DNA from: an uncultured Lachnospiraceae bacterium
Lineage (GTDB): Bacteria; Bacillota; Clostridia; Lachnospirales; Lachnospiraceae
Reading direction: 5' to 3'
Length of the DNA: 53,956 bases
NCBI GenBank assembly: GCA_910587295.1
Contig: CAJULP010000109.1
Location: forward strand, 1 to 53,956
The position numbers were made by a program, and so were the translations under genes. Positions 1 to 8,938 of the stretch are shown here, one piece after another. Position 1 is the first letter of the stretch. Each line of letters begins with the position of its first letter. The notes below the pieces were generated by a model. The model did not search any database. It was not told where the DNA came from and saw nothing but the letters and a program-made list of their open reading frames with translations.

Positions 1-242
1 CCTCCCGGTCCAAAACCTCTTCTGGCTTCTTTCCGTTCCTTTTTACTGTCTCTAGGTCCCTGAAGTTTCCTTCAGGCTGTTCTCTGAATTATTCTCTCTG
101 AATTTTCAGGTCTGCATTGCTGTTTATTTGTCAAGGTGCTTTTGTCTTGCTGTGCCGGCCATATCGGGGAATGTTTCCCTGTTCTGACCAAGCTTATTAT
201 GTATTGCTTTTGTGTCCTTGCGATGTCTCATCGCTTGCGACG
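1..242 (-). other. Untranslated leader running off the left edge, possible rRNA or other stable-RNA leader
   Basis: I see no convincing gene in these bases on either strand. Read on the minus strand they follow a very strong promoter (249-277) and continue to the window edge without a good start codon and ribosome binding site. The stretch contains a perfect 7-bp hairpin capped by a GAAA tetraloop (59-76) and several short CTGAA/TTCAG inverted motifs (about 80-115). A long leader behind such a promoter with an A-rich upstream tract is typical of rRNA or tRNA operons, so I suspect an rRNA leader. The RNA gene itself is outside the window, so this is inference. Confidence 0.4.
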
Positions 243-248
243 AAGATT

Positions 249-277
249 ACTATATCACCCCGTACCAATAATGTCAA
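249..277 (-). promoter_or_regulatory. Strong sigma-A promoter facing left
   Basis: On the minus strand TTGACA (272-277) is followed by a 17-nt spacer and TATAGT (249-254). Just upstream lie A/T tracts (278-320) resembling an UP element. This near-consensus promoter drives the leader that exits at base 1. Confidence 0.8.
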
Positions 278-327
278 CAGTTATTTTAAAAAAATTGTAG
301 TTTTTTTTACACATTTCAAAAAATATA

Positions 328-354
328 GAAAAAAGCCCTAAAAAAGGGCTTTTT
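328..354 (-). terminator. Intrinsic terminator after the lipoprotein gene
   Basis: On the minus strand AAAAAGCCC, a short T-rich loop and GGGCTTTTTT form a stem with a U-tail 27 bases after the lipoprotein stop codon. The symmetry of the A and T runs would let it act in both directions. Confidence 0.8.
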
Positions 355-380
355 CGGCTTATTAAAATCAGTTTCCCACT

Positions 381-1124
381 TTAATTCAGTGAAATTGTAG
401 CTGTGTCATCTACACTTTTCATCACCAGCTCTAAAGTGGCGATCTGGTCTGCCTGGCTGGCCGGCACCTCTCCTACCACCACAAGCTCCGTGCTCTCCCC
501 TGATGCAAGTGTTCCCTGGTAATATGTCATATCATTCATAAGCATGGTGGTCAGCGCATTCTGAACAGCACCATCCACCGCTATCTTATAACGGACGCCG
601 CCTGATGCAAGGTCAAAAGCCTGTTCAGCGTCTGATGTGTTTTTCAGATCAAATTTCAAGACCAAAAGCTTGCTGTTTTCCGTCGCATCCATATAAAAAT
701 ATACTTCCTCCCCCATGTCGGAAGGGTAAGAGTCCGCTACTTCAAATCCGGTATAAGAAATCTCTGCTCCGCCAAGCCCCAAAAATTCTTCTATTGATAC
801 GTTTTCCTGCCCCTGATCAAGGACTTCCACATCCTCCGGTGAAATCCCTTCCTGCTCCTTAGACGTATCTTCCTCATCCTGCTGCTCTTTCGCCGGCTCG
901 GTTTCCGGTGCGGCCTGCGCTTTATCTTCTTCGGGTTCTTCCTCCGGCTCCTCAAGCTCAACTAACTTGACCGAATGGTTTTTGTCAAACTTCAATAACT
1001 CCCCTGCCGCATATTCCACAACAAGCTCCTGCTGTTCCTCGGTCATTTCCGGTATTTCACTTCCACACCCGGCAAAGCTGAAGCAAACAGCTCCTATCAG
1101 TAATCCTACTAACACTCTTTTCAT
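381..1124 (-). CDS. Putative lipoprotein with acidic linker and DUF4352-like C-terminal domain
   Basis: The 247-residue product begins with a type II signal peptide (MKRVLVGLLIGAV... then FAGC), so Cys20 is the likely lipidation site and the protein would sit on the outer face of the membrane. Residues about 55-95 form a very acidic E/D/Q/K-rich linker. The C-terminal 140 residues have a beta-rich pattern resembling DUF4352/Ig-like domains of Firmicute lipoproteins. Its ATG overlaps the stop of the upstream membrane protein gene as ATGA, so translation is probably coupled. It is the last gene of a unit headed by a two-component system. Its molecular role is unknown. Confidence 0.75.
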   Translation of the reverse strand: MKRVLVGLLIGAVCFSFAGCGSEIPEMTEEQQELVVEYAAGELLKFDKNHSVKLVELEEPEEEPEEDKAQAAPETEPAKEQQDEEDTSKEQEGISPEDVEVLDQGQENVSIEEFLGLGGAEISYTGFEVADSYPSDMGEEVYFYMDATENSKLLVLKFDLKNTSDAEQAFDLASGGVRYKIAVDGAVQNALTTMLMNDMTYYQGTLASGESTELVVVGEVPASQADQIATLELVMKSVDDTATISLN

Positions 1125-3010
1125 TCTTCCGGTTTCCTTTCTGTCTGTAACGCTTTCTTCTTTTCGGCATTTTTTTCAAGCAGGATATAAAGAAATGAAA
1201 TGACCAGCGCCAAAATGCCTACCACAAGAAAAACGATCATTTTATGGATTGTCTGTACTCTGGCAAAATCATAAAATACCAATTTGATACAGACAAAAAT
1301 AGCCACAACAAGCCCGCTGATCCTTGCTGCCTTATCTGATTGTTTAAATCCGATACCAACACAGCCAAGTGCTGATACCATCAATAATATACTAGCAAGT
1401 ACCGGGCTGTCAACACAACTGATCAATGCATAAAAAGACCAGCCTCCGGCCAGCAGCAAATACCGCCTGGGAATGTACATCCGGTACCTTTTTCCAAACA
1501 TCACCACCACCGTTACCGCAAAAAGTGCCATCATTGTAAGGCCAAGCGCTAAGTCATGCGCAAAAAGTGCCATCAGGTAGAATAATCCCATAACGGTTAC
1601 CGTTATGATATTATAGGACATCTGGTCCGCTTTTGGGATCTTTAAGAAGGGCTCCTTATCATTCTTCTGTCTGGAAAAACGTTTCAGGATGCCTCCGCCC
1701 GGCTTCCGGTTAAAGAACAGGAAAAACAAAAATAAAATCCCCACGCTGACAGGGTAAAACCATTTAAACGGAAATCCAAAGCCGTCAAGATAAAACCTGC
1801 ACTGGCTCCACCAGATCAGCAGCACGCTTACCATTATGATCAGTTCCTGATAAATCTGGAAATAGCGGATCCAAAAGCCCCCCAGCACCAGCGCCCCGGC
1901 AAAGATCCAGCAATACCAGTAATCCGAAAGCCAAAGGCCGCTAAAACCAACCCATGCCACTACAATCCCCTCAAGAGCCGCCATTTCTTTTTTCTTATTG
2001 ACCAATTTGGCTGATAACAGCACCAACAGCTGCCCGATCATGATCTCTAAGTGGTATTCCGAAAAAGAACATAACAAAAGGACCGCACCGGCTCCATAAT
2101 ATACCTGCGCCCATCTGCGCCTGTCTTCTTTATCCCAGATAAGAAAAAGCAGCGCACAGACAAATACCAACAGCACTTCTGCGATCAGATGCACGAACAA
2201 TGCCTTTGCCGGCACCTCCAGCTCCCTGCCTGCATTACCGATCAGGAACAGAAGAAACAAAAACAGGCCGTTTTCAATGCAGATGAACGGAAACAGCGGT
2301 GCTTCCCTCTTTCCATCCCCGGATGCCCATCCCATACAATGCAGATAACCCATGACATTCGTACAGATAAATGCCGCTATCACAAAAAGCACCAGATAAA
2401 GGGATTCTACCCCGCCTTCCCATGCCAGCCCTGCGATGACCACCGTAAATAATAAATTGGCGGCCAGATACACAATTCCGGCCGGCATCTGCTTTCTCAA
2501 GAAAAAAACGATCCCCAGCCCAAAGACCATTAAGACCACCGTAAGGCCAATCTCATTCAGGTTATGCAGCACAAGATAGTTGACCATATCCGCCACATAA
2601 ATCCCGCCAATGCCTATTCCAGTAATCACATGGGCAAAAACAGGCATCCTGCGGCGAAGCGCTGTTTCCGATAACGCGATAAGGACAAGCGCCGCCCCGT
2701 AAAGACAAATTCCCTGCCATAAGCTGTTTAAGTAGTTGAAACCAAAAATGATCAGCGCTATCAGCACAAAGACAGCGCCAAGCACGCCAAATACATGGAT
2801 GCCGACTTTAAATTCCGCCTCCTTCTTTGGTATATGCATACGCTCCTTATAGATTTCATAGCTGCGCCTGGCTTCCCTCTCTACCTGCTCCGGCGTGGCC
2901 TTACCGGTATCCAGATCCCGCACCATCTGAGCAAGATACCTGTCATATTCAGGATCCTGCGACATTTCTTGTAATTGTGCCAATCTATCCCTGACCCTGT
3001 TTATCTCCAT
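1121..3010 (-). CDS. Polytopic membrane protein, DUF2339-like
   Basis: The 629-residue product has a soluble N-terminal stretch of about 65 residues (a likely helical region, then a basic segment) followed by many hydrophobic helices from about residue 68 to 610. This resembles the predicted membrane proteins of the DUF2339 family, whose function is not established. A loop at about 425-455 is charged and cytosolic in character. The start codon is 3 bases after the histidine kinase stop, and its own stop overlaps the lipoprotein start. The gene is therefore embedded in an operon with a sensor kinase, which suggests an envelope-related role. This is inference from position only. Confidence 0.7.
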   Translation of the reverse strand: MEINRVRDRLAQLQEMSQDPEYDRYLAQMVRDLDTGKATPEQVEREARRSYEIYKERMHIPKKEAEFKVGIHVFGVLGAVFVLIALIIFGFNYLNSLWQGICLYGAALVLIALSETALRRRMPVFAHVITGIGIGGIYVADMVNYLVLHNLNEIGLTVVLMVFGLGIVFFLRKQMPAGIVYLAANLLFTVVIAGLAWEGGVESLYLVLFVIAAFICTNVMGYLHCMGWASGDGKREAPLFPFICIENGLFLFLLFLIGNAGRELEVPAKALFVHLIAEVLLVFVCALLFLIWDKEDRRRWAQVYYGAGAVLLLCSFSEYHLEIMIGQLLVLLSAKLVNKKKEMAALEGIVVAWVGFSGLWLSDYWYCWIFAGALVLGGFWIRYFQIYQELIIMVSVLLIWWSQCRFYLDGFGFPFKWFYPVSVGILFLFFLFFNRKPGGGILKRFSRQKNDKEPFLKIPKADQMSYNIITVTVMGLFYLMALFAHDLALGLTMMALFAVTVVVMFGKRYRMYIPRRYLLLAGGWSFYALISCVDSPVLASILLMVSALGCVGIGFKQSDKAARISGLVVAIFVCIKLVFYDFARVQTIHKMIVFLVVGILALVISFLYILLEKNAEKKKALQTERKPEE

Positions 3011-3012
3011 CC

Positions 3013-4494
3013 TTATCCTTCCCCCTCTCCCCTGTCCAGTTCAAACCAAAACTCCACTCCGTTCTCATAATTTTTCACGCCATATTCCTGATGGATCGCG
3101 TTCATGATCGCCTTCACGATGGAAAGTCCAACACCGCTTCCGCCATATTCCCTGGTCCTCGCCTTATCCACCTTATAAAACTTTTCCCATATATGGGAAA
3201 TGCTGTCCTCCGGGATAGGATGCCCGGAGTTAAACACGGAAACGCGCACCTTGCCTTCCTTCAAAACTAACTTAACGTCTATCACTTTATCAAGTGCGGC
3301 ATGATTCATGGCATTGCTGAAATAATTGCCAAACACCTCTTCCACCATAAATTCATCAGCCCAGACATGAATGGGGGGATACTCTCTCATCTGCACCCTG
3401 ATCCCCTTCTGGGTGCACAAAAGCTCTACAGACTGCAGGTAAGTCATGACCAATGCCGTAATGTCAAACCGCTCTAATGTTACCGTGTCATTCCCAAATT
3501 CCAGCTGATTGAGGGTCAGAAGCTTTTTGACCATATTGTTCATCTTAGCCGCTTCGTCCATGATCACTTCACAATAAAAATCCTTACTCTCCTCATCCTC
3601 GCTTATCCCTTCCTTAAGCCCTTCCGCATAGCCCTGGATCAGGGCAATCGGAGTCTTTAACTCATGGGACACATTGGATAAAAACTCGATCCTCATCTCA
3701 TCTATCTTGTTTTTTCTTTCAATGTCACGCTTTAACTCATTATTTGCGCTCTTTAGCTCGGAAATCGTGTTTTCCAATGTTTCGGATAGCTCATTGATAT
3801 TTTTTCCCAAAAGCGCAATTTCCGTTTTACTGTTTCCGGTGTATTTAGCGTCAAAATCAAGCTGGATCATTTTCCCTGAGATCCGTACCAGCTCCATGAT
3901 AGGCTCCGTCACCTTCCCTGAAACCAAAAGAATGACCAGTGCACTGAAAAACGCCGCCCCCAGGCCCACATATGCTAAGAATCTGTTGGCAAGCTCCACA
4001 CTCTCCCGGATACTCTCAAGGGGCGTCCTGAAAAGAAATAAATTACCGTTATCTAACACCCCCCACATATCTAAATAATCCTGCTGAAGGCGGATGTCCG
4101 TAAACATACGGATCTCATACTGCGCTTCCTCCACAAGAAGCTTTTCTTTCAATTTCAGATCACGCTCAAACAAATAACCAAGGAGCTGCCTGCTTAAAAC
4201 CTCATAATCGCTCATGGATGTTTTGATCGTCTGTGTCTGCGCATCCAAAATAATAATGCTGATATTATTCCTCCCACAGATATTCTGAAACTCTATGTCA
4301 AAGGCATCACTGCCTATCGTACCTTCATTTGATGCCTGATTGATCACGGCATAAGCGTTCAGCATTGCTTTCTGCTTGTTTTTAAAATAATAATCCTCCA
4401 AAAAAGTATTATTTATGAACCAGCACAATAATATCGTTCCCGCCATGAGAACGCCAAACACAATTGCAAACTGTTTCCGGATTGAAATTTTCAC
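3013..4494 (-). CDS. Membrane sensor histidine kinase
   Basis: The 493-residue protein has the usual layout of an OmpR-partner kinase: TM1 at about 8-27, an extracytoplasmic sensor region of about 140 residues, TM2 at about 172-194, a HAMP linker, then a dimerisation/phosphoacceptor domain with the H-box SNVSHELKTP at about residue 275. The catalytic domain carries an N-box (EVFGNYFSNAMNHA) and a G-box (YGGSGVGLSIV). It should autophosphorylate on the H-box histidine and pass phosphate to the response regulator encoded 19 bases upstream. The signal is unknown. The downstream membrane protein and lipoprotein may be accessory sensors or targets. Confidence 0.9.
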   Translation of the reverse strand: MKISIRKQFAIVFGVLMAGTILLCWFINNTFLEDYYFKNKQKAMLNAYAVINQASNEGTIGSDAFDIEFQNICGRNNISIIILDAQTQTIKTSMSDYEVLSRQLLGYLFERDLKLKEKLLVEEAQYEIRMFTDIRLQQDYLDMWGVLDNGNLFLFRTPLESIRESVELANRFLAYVGLGAAFFSALVILLVSGKVTEPIMELVRISGKMIQLDFDAKYTGNSKTEIALLGKNINELSETLENTISELKSANNELKRDIERKNKIDEMRIEFLSNVSHELKTPIALIQGYAEGLKEGISEDEESKDFYCEVIMDEAAKMNNMVKKLLTLNQLEFGNDTVTLERFDITALVMTYLQSVELLCTQKGIRVQMREYPPIHVWADEFMVEEVFGNYFSNAMNHAALDKVIDVKLVLKEGKVRVSVFNSGHPIPEDSISHIWEKFYKVDKARTREYGGSGVGLSIVKAIMNAIHQEYGVKNYENGVEFWFELDRGEGEG

Positions 4495-4513
4495 GGGCCT
4501 TCATCTCCCCCTG

Positions 4514-5194
4514 CTAACCATTCGCCTCAAATTTATATCCCATCCCCCAGATTGTCTTTATCAGTTCTCCTTTTTCCCCCATTTTGTTCCGAAGCTTCTT
4601 CACATGAGTATCAATTGTTCTGGCATCGCCAAAATAATCATAATCCCAAACATTATTTAAGATCTTTTCCCGGGAAAGGGCAATCCCTTCATTTTCAAGA
4701 AAATAGCTTAACAATTCAAATTCCTTATAGCTAAGCTCCACGGACTTATTGTCAATCGTAACACTGTGCGCCGATTTATTGATCACAATGCCGCCGGACT
4801 CAAGCTTCTGTTCCGCCTCAAGCTGGTTTGTCCTTCGCAAGATAGCCTCCACCCTGGCCACCAAAATCTTAGGGCTGAAGGGCTTGGAAATATATTCATC
4901 TACCCCAAGCTGGAATCCCATTAGTTCATCCCGTTCCTCACTTTTGGCGGTCAGCATGATAATAGGAACCTTTGAATAGCTCCTGATCTCCCTGCACACA
5001 GCATAGCCGTCCATCACCGGCATCATCACATCCAATATCACAAGGGCAATATCCTTTTTTTCAAAAAAGATATCAAGCGCCTGATTCCCGTCACCGGCCT
5101 CAACCACATCGTATCCGCTCCTTACAAGGAAATCCCGGACAAGCTTGCGCATCCTCGTCTCATCATCCACCACCAGGATCTTAAATCGTTCCAT
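4514..5194 (-). CDS. OmpR/PhoB-family response regulator
   Basis: The 226-residue protein starts MERFKILVVDDE. This ATG is preceded at 8 bases by AGGAGGG, which is why I prefer it to an in-frame ATG ten codons upstream. The receiver domain has the acidic pair DDE, the phosphoacceptor in VILDVMMP, and the conserved T (MLTAKS) and K (SKPFSP). The C-terminal winged helix shows the OmpR pattern (LSYKEFELLSYFLEN, RTIDTHVKKLRNK). It is the first gene of the unit continuing into the histidine kinase, and so is likely autoregulated. Targets are not visible. Confidence 0.92.
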   Translation of the reverse strand: MERFKILVVDDETRMRKLVRDFLVRSGYDVVEAGDGNQALDIFFEKKDIALVILDVMMPVMDGYAVCREIRSYSKVPIIMLTAKSEERDELMGFQLGVDEYISKPFSPKILVARVEAILRRTNQLEAEQKLESGGIVINKSAHSVTIDNKSVELSYKEFELLSYFLENEGIALSREKILNNVWDYDYFGDARTIDTHVKKLRNKMGEKGELIKTIWGMGYKFEANG

Positions 5195-5247
5195 ATCACA
5201 ATCCCTCCTGCCATCATCGTACAATATAATTATGATGAAAATGTGAA

Positions 5248-5805
5248 TTATTCAGCGCCAAGTGATTTTTCCCGCTCTCTTATGGCGCTTTCCCGCTCTG
5301 TCAGTTCCTGTTCCCAGGAAGCATACTCGTTTAAGATTGCTTTTTTATAATTTAGTATGTTGGGGTTTTTACTGTTTAAGCTGATCACGAACATTCCCCC
5401 TGCCAATATGGCAAGCAGTATGTTTACCATGATAGAAACCCGTAAATTTCTTTTGTCTTCATTTATCTTTTTTGACGGGCGTATCCGCTCTCTTACAGGC
5501 TGCGCAGCAGCATCCTCCTTGTGGCAGAAAGTAACATACATGGGAATGGGCCTGATATCTTCTTCACTAAGCCCGCTGCGCCGCAATTCCCTCTGCATCC
5601 TTTTCAGATACTCCCAGCCCACAGGCGTCTCAAAGATTTTATCATCCAGCACTTTATCATAGACCGCAAGCATGCTCTCCGCATTCTTGCCCTGAAGCCT
5701 GGCATTAAAATAATCCGCCTTTATTTTTTCTACCTGCGCTTCCTTAGCATCCTCAATGGACCCGAAACGATATCCTTCCACACAATAATCTTTCTGCTCT
5801 GCCAT
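5248..5805 (-). CDS. Small single-pass membrane protein of unknown function
   Basis: I start it at ATG 5805 (MAEQKDYC) because AGGAG lies 9 bases upstream. An in-frame ATG eight codons earlier lacks this signal. The 185-residue product has a charged N-terminal half predicted to be helical, a basic segment, a single hydrophobic helix at about residues 122-142 (VNILLAILAGGMFVI) and a C-terminal coiled-coil-like tail rich in E, R and K. I do not recognise a family. It lies between the tmRNA terminator and the response regulator gene, on the same strand. Confidence 0.65.
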   Translation of the reverse strand: MAEQKDYCVEGYRFGSIEDAKEAQVEKIKADYFNARLQGKNAESMLAVYDKVLDDKIFETPVGWEYLKRMQRELRRSGLSEEDIRPIPMYVTFCHKEDAAAQPVRERIRPSKKINEDKRNLRVSIMVNILLAILAGGMFVISLNSKNPNILNYKKAILNEYASWEQELTERESAIREREKSLGAE

Positions 5806-5832
5806 GACCCGATTCTCCTGTTTTCCCACATG

Positions 5833-5873
5833 ATAAAAGCGCGCCTATCCGTTACCTGATGTAAGCGCGCCTT
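5833..5873 (-). terminator. Probable terminator of tmRNA
   Basis: Immediately after the tmRNA 3' end, two GCGCGC blocks pair, extended by A-U and G-U pairs. They enclose an inner TTAC/GTAA stem and are followed by UUUU. The end of the structure is 28 bases before the ATG of the next gene. Confidence 0.6.
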
Positions 5874-5876
5874 CGC

Positions 5877-6230
5877 TGGAATAGGCGGGAGTCGAACCCG
5901 CGTCCAAAGACCCATTCCCTGTCCTTCTACTATCATAGTCAGTTTTTTCAGGCGGATTGCTCCGCCCCGTTCCCTCCGCCGGCCGGGAGCTGACACTCTT
6001 CCGGTTTTAGTAGCTTCATCCTACGCCCACAGGTGCAAAGCTTAGCCTGTGTCGTTTCCTGCATAGTCGATGCCTGGGTCCTAAGGTGCAGGTGCCCTAG
6101 GTCAGACAGCTGCCATTAGGCAGCGTATGCTAAATTATCTTCAGCGTTTATATTTATTTTTGCGATTTGACGCATCGCCTGCGGATAGCTTCTCCAGCTG
6201 CAAGGCCCCTGTCGAAACCTTTACTATCCC
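5877..6230 (-). ncRNA. ssrA: tmRNA (transfer-messenger RNA)
   Basis: The RNA rescues stalled ribosomes by acting as alanyl-tRNA and then as mRNA for a degradation tag. Its 5' end GGGATAG pairs fully with CTATTCC at the 3' end to form the acceptor stem. The 5' part contains GGTTTCGACAG, and the T-arm reads CGGGTTCGACTCCCG. The tag reading frame at 6116-6163 encodes AKININAEDNLAYAA followed by TAA, a typical clostridial tag. The 3' CCA is not encoded (GCG follows the discriminator A), so it must be added after transcription. SmpB and RNase R, its protein partners, are encoded directly upstream on the same strand. Confidence 0.95.
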
Positions 6231-6241
6231 TTACTTGCTCT

Positions 6242-6270
6242 ATTATATAAACATTTTCTCCAAAAAGCAA
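6242..6270 (-). promoter_or_regulatory. Promoter of tmRNA
   Basis: On the minus strand TTGCTT (6265-6270), a 17-nt spacer and TATAAT (6242-6247) place the start at about 6230-6236, matching the predicted 5' end of the tmRNA. Confidence 0.8.
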
Positions 6271-6277
6271 CCCCAAC

Positions 6278-6745
6278 CTAAGCGCGCAGCCTGATTTTTA
6301 ATTCCTTTTCCGCTTCCCGCTTCTGATCCTTTTTGGCAATATCCTGCCGCTTGTCGTACAGCTTCTTTCCTTTTGCAAGCCCAATCTCAATCTTGGCCCT
6401 GCCATTATTAAAATATACCTGTAAAGGAACCAAAGTATAACCTTTTTCCGCACTGTTTCCGATCAGTTTCCTGATCTGCTGTTTGTGGAGAAGCAGCTTT
6501 TTGATCCGAAGGGGATCTTTATTAAAAATATTCCCTTTCTCATATGGGCTGATATGCATGCCATAAACATACACTTCCCCGTTTTCAATCCGGATAAAAG
6601 CCTCTTTGATGCTGCATTTGCCCATACGGAGGGATTTGACCTCCGTGCCATGCAGGACAAGGCCTGCCTCATATTTTTCTTCTATAAAATAATCATGGTA
6701 TGCTTTTTTATTGTTAGCAACAAGCTTCCTTTCTTCCTTCGCCAT
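6278..6745 (-). CDS. smpB: SsrA-binding protein SmpB
   Basis: The 155-residue protein binds tmRNA and delivers it to stalled ribosomes. It starts MAKEERKLVANNKKAYHDYF, behind GAGAGG. A longer in-frame reading exists upstream but lacks a ribosome binding site. Family hallmarks are GLVLHGTEVKSLR, the oligonucleotide-binding core and the basic C-terminal tail (YDKRQDIAKKDQKREAE) that mimics mRNA in the decoding channel. The first 32 bases overlap the 3' end of rnr, so the two are translationally coupled. tmRNA follows on the same strand with its own promoter. Confidence 0.97.
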   Translation of the reverse strand: MAKEERKLVANNKKAYHDYFIEEKYEAGLVLHGTEVKSLRMGKCSIKEAFIRIENGEVYVYGMHISPYEKGNIFNKDPLRIKKLLLHKQQIRKLIGNSAEKGYTLVPLQVYFNNGRAKIEIGLAKGKKLYDKRQDIAKKDQKREAEKELKIRLRA

Positions 6746-8879
6746 TACTTTCCTCTCTTTCCGGCGCAAACACAAAGTCAATGCTCTTTTGCAGATAATC
6801 CACGCCATCTACCATAATCCAAACCTTTTGCCCCAGCTTGTAGGTCTTTCCGGTATCTCTTCCCACCATTTCGTAGGTTTCTTCCCGATAAAGATAGTAA
6901 TCGCCTTCTATCTTAGAGACATGGATCATCCCTTCCACCGTATCAGGCAGCTCCACATAGATTCCCCATGCCGTGATCCCGGAGATGACCCCTTCGAAGA
7001 CTTCCCCGATCTTCCCTTCCATATACTGGGCTTTTTTCAGCTTTTCCGTCTCCCGCTCCGCCTCGTCGGCCCGGCGCTCCATCTCCGAGGAATGCTTTGC
7101 CACCTCAGGCAAGATCTCCTGATAGTGCTCTATCCTTCCCTCCAGGAGTCTCCCCCTTAGCTGCTCTTTTATGATACGATGAATCTGCAGATCAGGGTAA
7201 CGCCTGATAGGCGACGTGAAATGGCAGTAGTACTGGCATGCCAGCCCGAAATGCCCTGTGCAGTCCACGGTGTATTGAGCCTTTTTCATGCTCCGCAATG
7301 TCAGGCGGCTGATCAGCGCTTCATGGGCATCGCCCTCGATCTTCCCTAAAAGTTTTTGTATCTCCTTGGGGTGAACTTCGTTGTCGCCACTCTTTACTTT
7401 TATATGATATCCAAAATTATTGATAAAAGCAGCAAGCTTCAAAATCTTTTCCGGATCGGGCTTATCATGGGTCCGGTACACAAACGGAAGCTCCATCCAG
7501 TAAAAATGCTGTGCCACCGTCTCATTGGCAAGCAGCATGAAATCCTCTATGATCTTGGTTGCCGCATTCCGCTCATAGGGCTTAATGGAGATTGGCACCC
7601 CGTCCTCATCTAACAAGATCTTGCTCTCCGGGAAGTCAAAATCAATCGAACCGCGGCTGCGGCGTCTCTCCCTCACAAGATCCGCTAACTCTTTCATTAA
7701 TAGAAACATGGGTGCAAGGTCTTCATAGGCCTTAACTGCCTCCTCATCCCCGGTAAGCACCCGGTTAACATCCGTATAGGACATCCTCCTGTCCACGTTG
7801 ATCACTGTCTCCGCTATCTCATAGCTTATCACCGTTCCCTTTTGATCCAAGGTCATCAGACAGCTGAGTGCCAGCCTGTCCTCCCCCATGTTAAGAGAAC
7901 AAATCCCGTTAGAAAGGGCGTGGGGCAGCATAGGAATCACCCTGTCTACCAGGTAAACACTGGTTCCCCGCTCTAACGCTTCATGGTCTAATGCGGAATT
8001 TTCCTGCACATAATTGGTCACATCCGCAATGTGCACCCCCAATAGATACTGATCTCCCTCTTTGGAAAGGCTCACTGCGTCATCTAAGTCCTTGGCGTCT
8101 TCCCCGTCGATCGTGACCATGGTAACGTTCCTTAGGTCCTTCCGTCCTTCCCGGTCTTTGTCACTGACATCCTTAGCCACCCGTTTTGCCTGGTTTATCA
8201 CTTTTTCCGAAAAACCCAAAGGAAGTTCAAATCCCTTGACGATGGACAGGATATCCACCCCCGGATCATTTACATGGCCTAAGATCTCCGCAACCCGCCC
8301 TTCCGGATTCTTGGACAGATCCCCATAATCCGTAAGCTCCACTACTACCTTATGCCCGGTCACCGCACCTTTAGAACGTTCCTTTGGCACAAAGATATCC
8401 GAAGCAAACTTTTCATTATCGGGGATTACAAACCCATAATTGCCGGCATGCTGATAGATACCCACCAGACTGGTGGTGCCCCGGGAAATGATCTGGGTCA
8501 CTTCCGCTTCCTGCCGCTTGCCCTGCTTCGGGCCGCTTAGCCTGACCGCCACGGTATCCCTGTTAAAAGCGCCGTTAACACCTTCCTCCGGAATAAACAA
8601 ATCCTGTTCCCTGCCTTCGATCTCCACGAAACCAAATCCCCGGGCATTACCGATAAATGTTCCCACCAGCTTTTCCGGAACGCCGCGGCCCTTTACATAT
8701 TTTCCTCTTTCCGTGACGGAAAGCTTCCCCTCCTCCACCAGCTCACTTAAAATCTTCTTTAATTCCCCTCTGTCTTCCGGCTTTACCTGCATGAACATGG
8801 CAAGTTCCTTTTCTTTCATAGGAACATAACATTGATCCTTGACCAGATCGCAGATTACTTTTTTTCTCTTTTCATGCAT
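6714..8879 (-). CDS. rnr: Ribonuclease R
   Basis: The 721-residue protein is a processive 3'-5' exoribonuclease that degrades structured RNA and, with SmpB-tmRNA, defective mRNAs. Domain order: an N-terminal winged-helix region (1-65), cold-shock domain 1 (about 70-115, GTFIGNARGFGFV), cold-shock domain 2 (about 140-200), the RNB catalytic domain with the metal-binding DGEDAKDLDDAVSL (about 258-271), and a C-terminal S1 domain (about 625-700). The ribosome binding site is AAAGGGG before ATG 8879. It overlaps smpB at its 3' end. Length and motifs are normal for the family. Confidence 0.96.
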   Translation of the reverse strand: MHEKRKKVICDLVKDQCYVPMKEKELAMFMQVKPEDRGELKKILSELVEEGKLSVTERGKYVKGRGVPEKLVGTFIGNARGFGFVEIEGREQDLFIPEEGVNGAFNRDTVAVRLSGPKQGKRQEAEVTQIISRGTTSLVGIYQHAGNYGFVIPDNEKFASDIFVPKERSKGAVTGHKVVVELTDYGDLSKNPEGRVAEILGHVNDPGVDILSIVKGFELPLGFSEKVINQAKRVAKDVSDKDREGRKDLRNVTMVTIDGEDAKDLDDAVSLSKEGDQYLLGVHIADVTNYVQENSALDHEALERGTSVYLVDRVIPMLPHALSNGICSLNMGEDRLALSCLMTLDQKGTVISYEIAETVINVDRRMSYTDVNRVLTGDEEAVKAYEDLAPMFLLMKELADLVRERRRSRGSIDFDFPESKILLDEDGVPISIKPYERNAATKIIEDFMLLANETVAQHFYWMELPFVYRTHDKPDPEKILKLAAFINNFGYHIKVKSGDNEVHPKEIQKLLGKIEGDAHEALISRLTLRSMKKAQYTVDCTGHFGLACQYYCHFTSPIRRYPDLQIHRIIKEQLRGRLLEGRIEHYQEILPEVAKHSSEMERRADEAERETEKLKKAQYMEGKIGEVFEGVISGITAWGIYVELPDTVEGMIHVSKIEGDYYLYREETYEMVGRDTGKTYKLGQKVWIMVDGVDYLQKSIDFVFAPEREESNGEGRKEACC

Positions 8880-8903
8880 AGTAAAATCCCCTTTCTACAT
8901 GAT

Positions 8904-8935
8904 AAAAAAGGCATTCTTTTACAAGAATGCCTTAA
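8904..8935 (-). terminator. Intrinsic terminator between secG and rnr
   Basis: On the minus strand AAGGCATTCT and AGAATGCC pair around a short loop and are followed by TTTTTT. It lies just after the secG stop and about 25 bases before rnr. rnr transcription must therefore come from read-through or from a start I cannot place. Confidence 0.88.
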
Positions 8936-8938
8936 GTC

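Noticed and set aside
117..341. 74-codon plus-strand frame at the left end
   Set aside because: It has no binding site and lies across the leader and promoter of the opposite strand; low-complexity translation.
5730..5996. 88-codon minus-strand frame
   Set aside because: It runs through the 3' part of tmRNA and its terminator, so it is a chance frame in an RNA gene.
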